Below are positions 4,983 through 5,568 of a DNA stretch of 5,568 bases, one piece after another; positions within the stretch are counted from its first letter, which is position 1; every line of letters begins with the position of its first letter. The translations under genes and the position numbers were made by a program. The DNA comes from an uncultured Bacteroides sp. (GTDB taxonomy: Bacteria; Bacteroidota; Bacteroidia; Bacteroidales; Bacteroidaceae). Where the stretch lies: positions 1 to 5,568 of the forward strand of contig CAUHML010000197.1 of NCBI GenBank assembly GCA_959606905.1, in the 5' to 3' direction. The notes under the pieces are model-generated. The model was not told the DNA's origin. It saw only the letters and a program-made list of their open reading frames with translations, and searched no databases.

Positions 4983-5568
4983 ATGAAACAGATATTATTT
5001 TTATTACTAATAGCCCTCTGTTCTTGCCATTCTGGTTTTTCCAGGAAAGGACAGGGAGATAAAACAGACAGTATTCGTTTGCAAAAGGAACTATGTGCTT
5101 TACATCGGTATGTGGATAGCATTATTAAATCTGATACTATCCTGCAACAACGCTTTCATTGTTTAGGAGCAGGTCTGACCAAAGACAAAGTAACCATTGA
5201 CTTTCTGGATATACCGGAAGATTCTTTTGAGGTCTTTAAATCGGCATTCAAGAAGAACGTTTTTGCTTCTCCGCTGTTGGAATTCAATATAATGTCGGAT
5301 ATCACATTTGGTCCTGAAATCATTCCGATAAAAGAGGATTCTCTCGGACGGACTGCAAATATAGTGTTAAATCCTATACTACGGGATATTCCCCGAGGAG
5401 AAGCCATAAACCCTGTTTCCCTTTCAATGCGTGCTGAATATGACTATTATCCGTTATCGACAACAGAAGTGAAAGTAATCATCACCAATCACTCTCACTT
5501 TGCATATGAATGTGGAGAAAGCTATAGCCTTGCCTATTACAACAGTAAACAGAAATCTTGGGAAACAT
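4983..5568 (+). CDS. Lipoprotein with Ig-like domain, 3' end outside window
   Basis: The frame is open from ATG 4983 to the window edge, 195 complete codons. The start MKQILFLLLIALCSC is a lipoprotein signal peptide with lipobox LCSC and lipidated Cys15. A polar, charged linker follows (about 16-45, including SRKGQGDKTDS). The section from about 70 to 145 (VTIDFLDIPEDSFEVF onward) I do not recognise. From about 145, SLSMRAEYDYYP, TEVKVIITNHSHF and YECGESYSLAYYN followed by a Trp near the cut resemble the bacterial Ig-like fold (Big_14-type, from memory). That fold is common in Firmicutes and Bacteroides lipoproteins, in which a beta-sandwich carries the pattern V-x-TN-x-S then G-x-x-Y. It should be anchored in the envelope; its role is unknown. 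ATG 4983 is the only start that keeps the signal peptide. It is separated from the mobile-element debris by a terminator. Confidence 0.75.
   Translation, partial: MKQILFLLLIALCSCHSGFSRKGQGDKTDSIRLQKELCALHRYVDSIIKSDTILQQRFHCLGAGLTKDKVTIDFLDIPEDSFEVFKSAFKKNVFASPLLEFNIMSDITFGPEIIPIKEDSLGRTANIVLNPILRDIPRGEAINPVSLSMRAEYDYYPLSTTEVKVIITNHSHFAYECGESYSLAYYNSKQKSWET

Noticed and set aside
5156..5407. Reverse-strand frame of 83 codons
   Set aside because: It is antisense to the lipoprotein gene that begins at 4983 with a clear lipobox.
1..5568. CRISPR array, insertion-sequence ends, toxin-antitoxin or phage-defence genes
   Set aside because: No regularly spaced repeats, no transposase, no terminal inverted repeats flanked by target duplications and no defence-type domains were found on either strand.

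Overview
The window looks like chromosome of a gut Bacteroides species (order Bacteroidales). The signs are a close match to the Bacteroides serine palmitoyltransferase, several promoters of the Bacteroides type (TTG or TTTG, about 19-20 bp, then TAnnTTTG), little use of Shine-Dalgarno sites, lipoprotein signal peptides, a tRNA gene without encoded CCA, and a moderately AT-rich base composition. The species cannot be told from the sequence alone.

Left part (1-3033): three intact forward genes. First is a serine palmitoyltransferase (spt), which starts sphingolipid synthesis, with a 20-bp palindrome in its 5' region. A strong terminator follows, then an exported M48-family zinc metalloprotease with its own terminator. 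After a promoter region comes a multi-pass membrane protein resembling the Mpv17/PMP22 family. Each gene appears to be a separate transcription unit; their adjacency does not by itself show a shared pathway.

Middle part (3034-3721): two small reverse-strand lipoprotein genes, both damaged. The promoter-proximal one has a one-base frameshift at a 7-T run inside its signal peptide. The second, a lipocalin-like lipoprotein, has ATA where ATG is expected, an in-frame TAA in the middle of the conserved domain, and a 3' end cut off at the end of the Mpv17-like gene. Their promoter still looks perfect, so this seems to be a young, decaying locus.

Right part (3722-4939): a complete tRNA-Pro(UGG) with consensus promoter and terminator. 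It is followed by the C-terminal half of a tyrosine recombinase that has lost its N-terminus up to the first catalytic arginine, then a short unrecognised gene preceded by a 16-codon ORF overlapping it by ATGA. This looks like the scar of an element once integrated by the tRNA gene. No second copy of the tRNA 3' end is visible in the window.

Right edge (4983-5568): the first 195 codons of a lipoprotein ending in what looks like a bacterial Ig-like fold; it runs out of the window.

I do not see a convincing new biological system. The most useful observations are the paired lipoprotein pseudogenes, the recombinase remnant beside the tRNA, the ATGA-coupled small ORF pair, and the palindrome upstream of spt.
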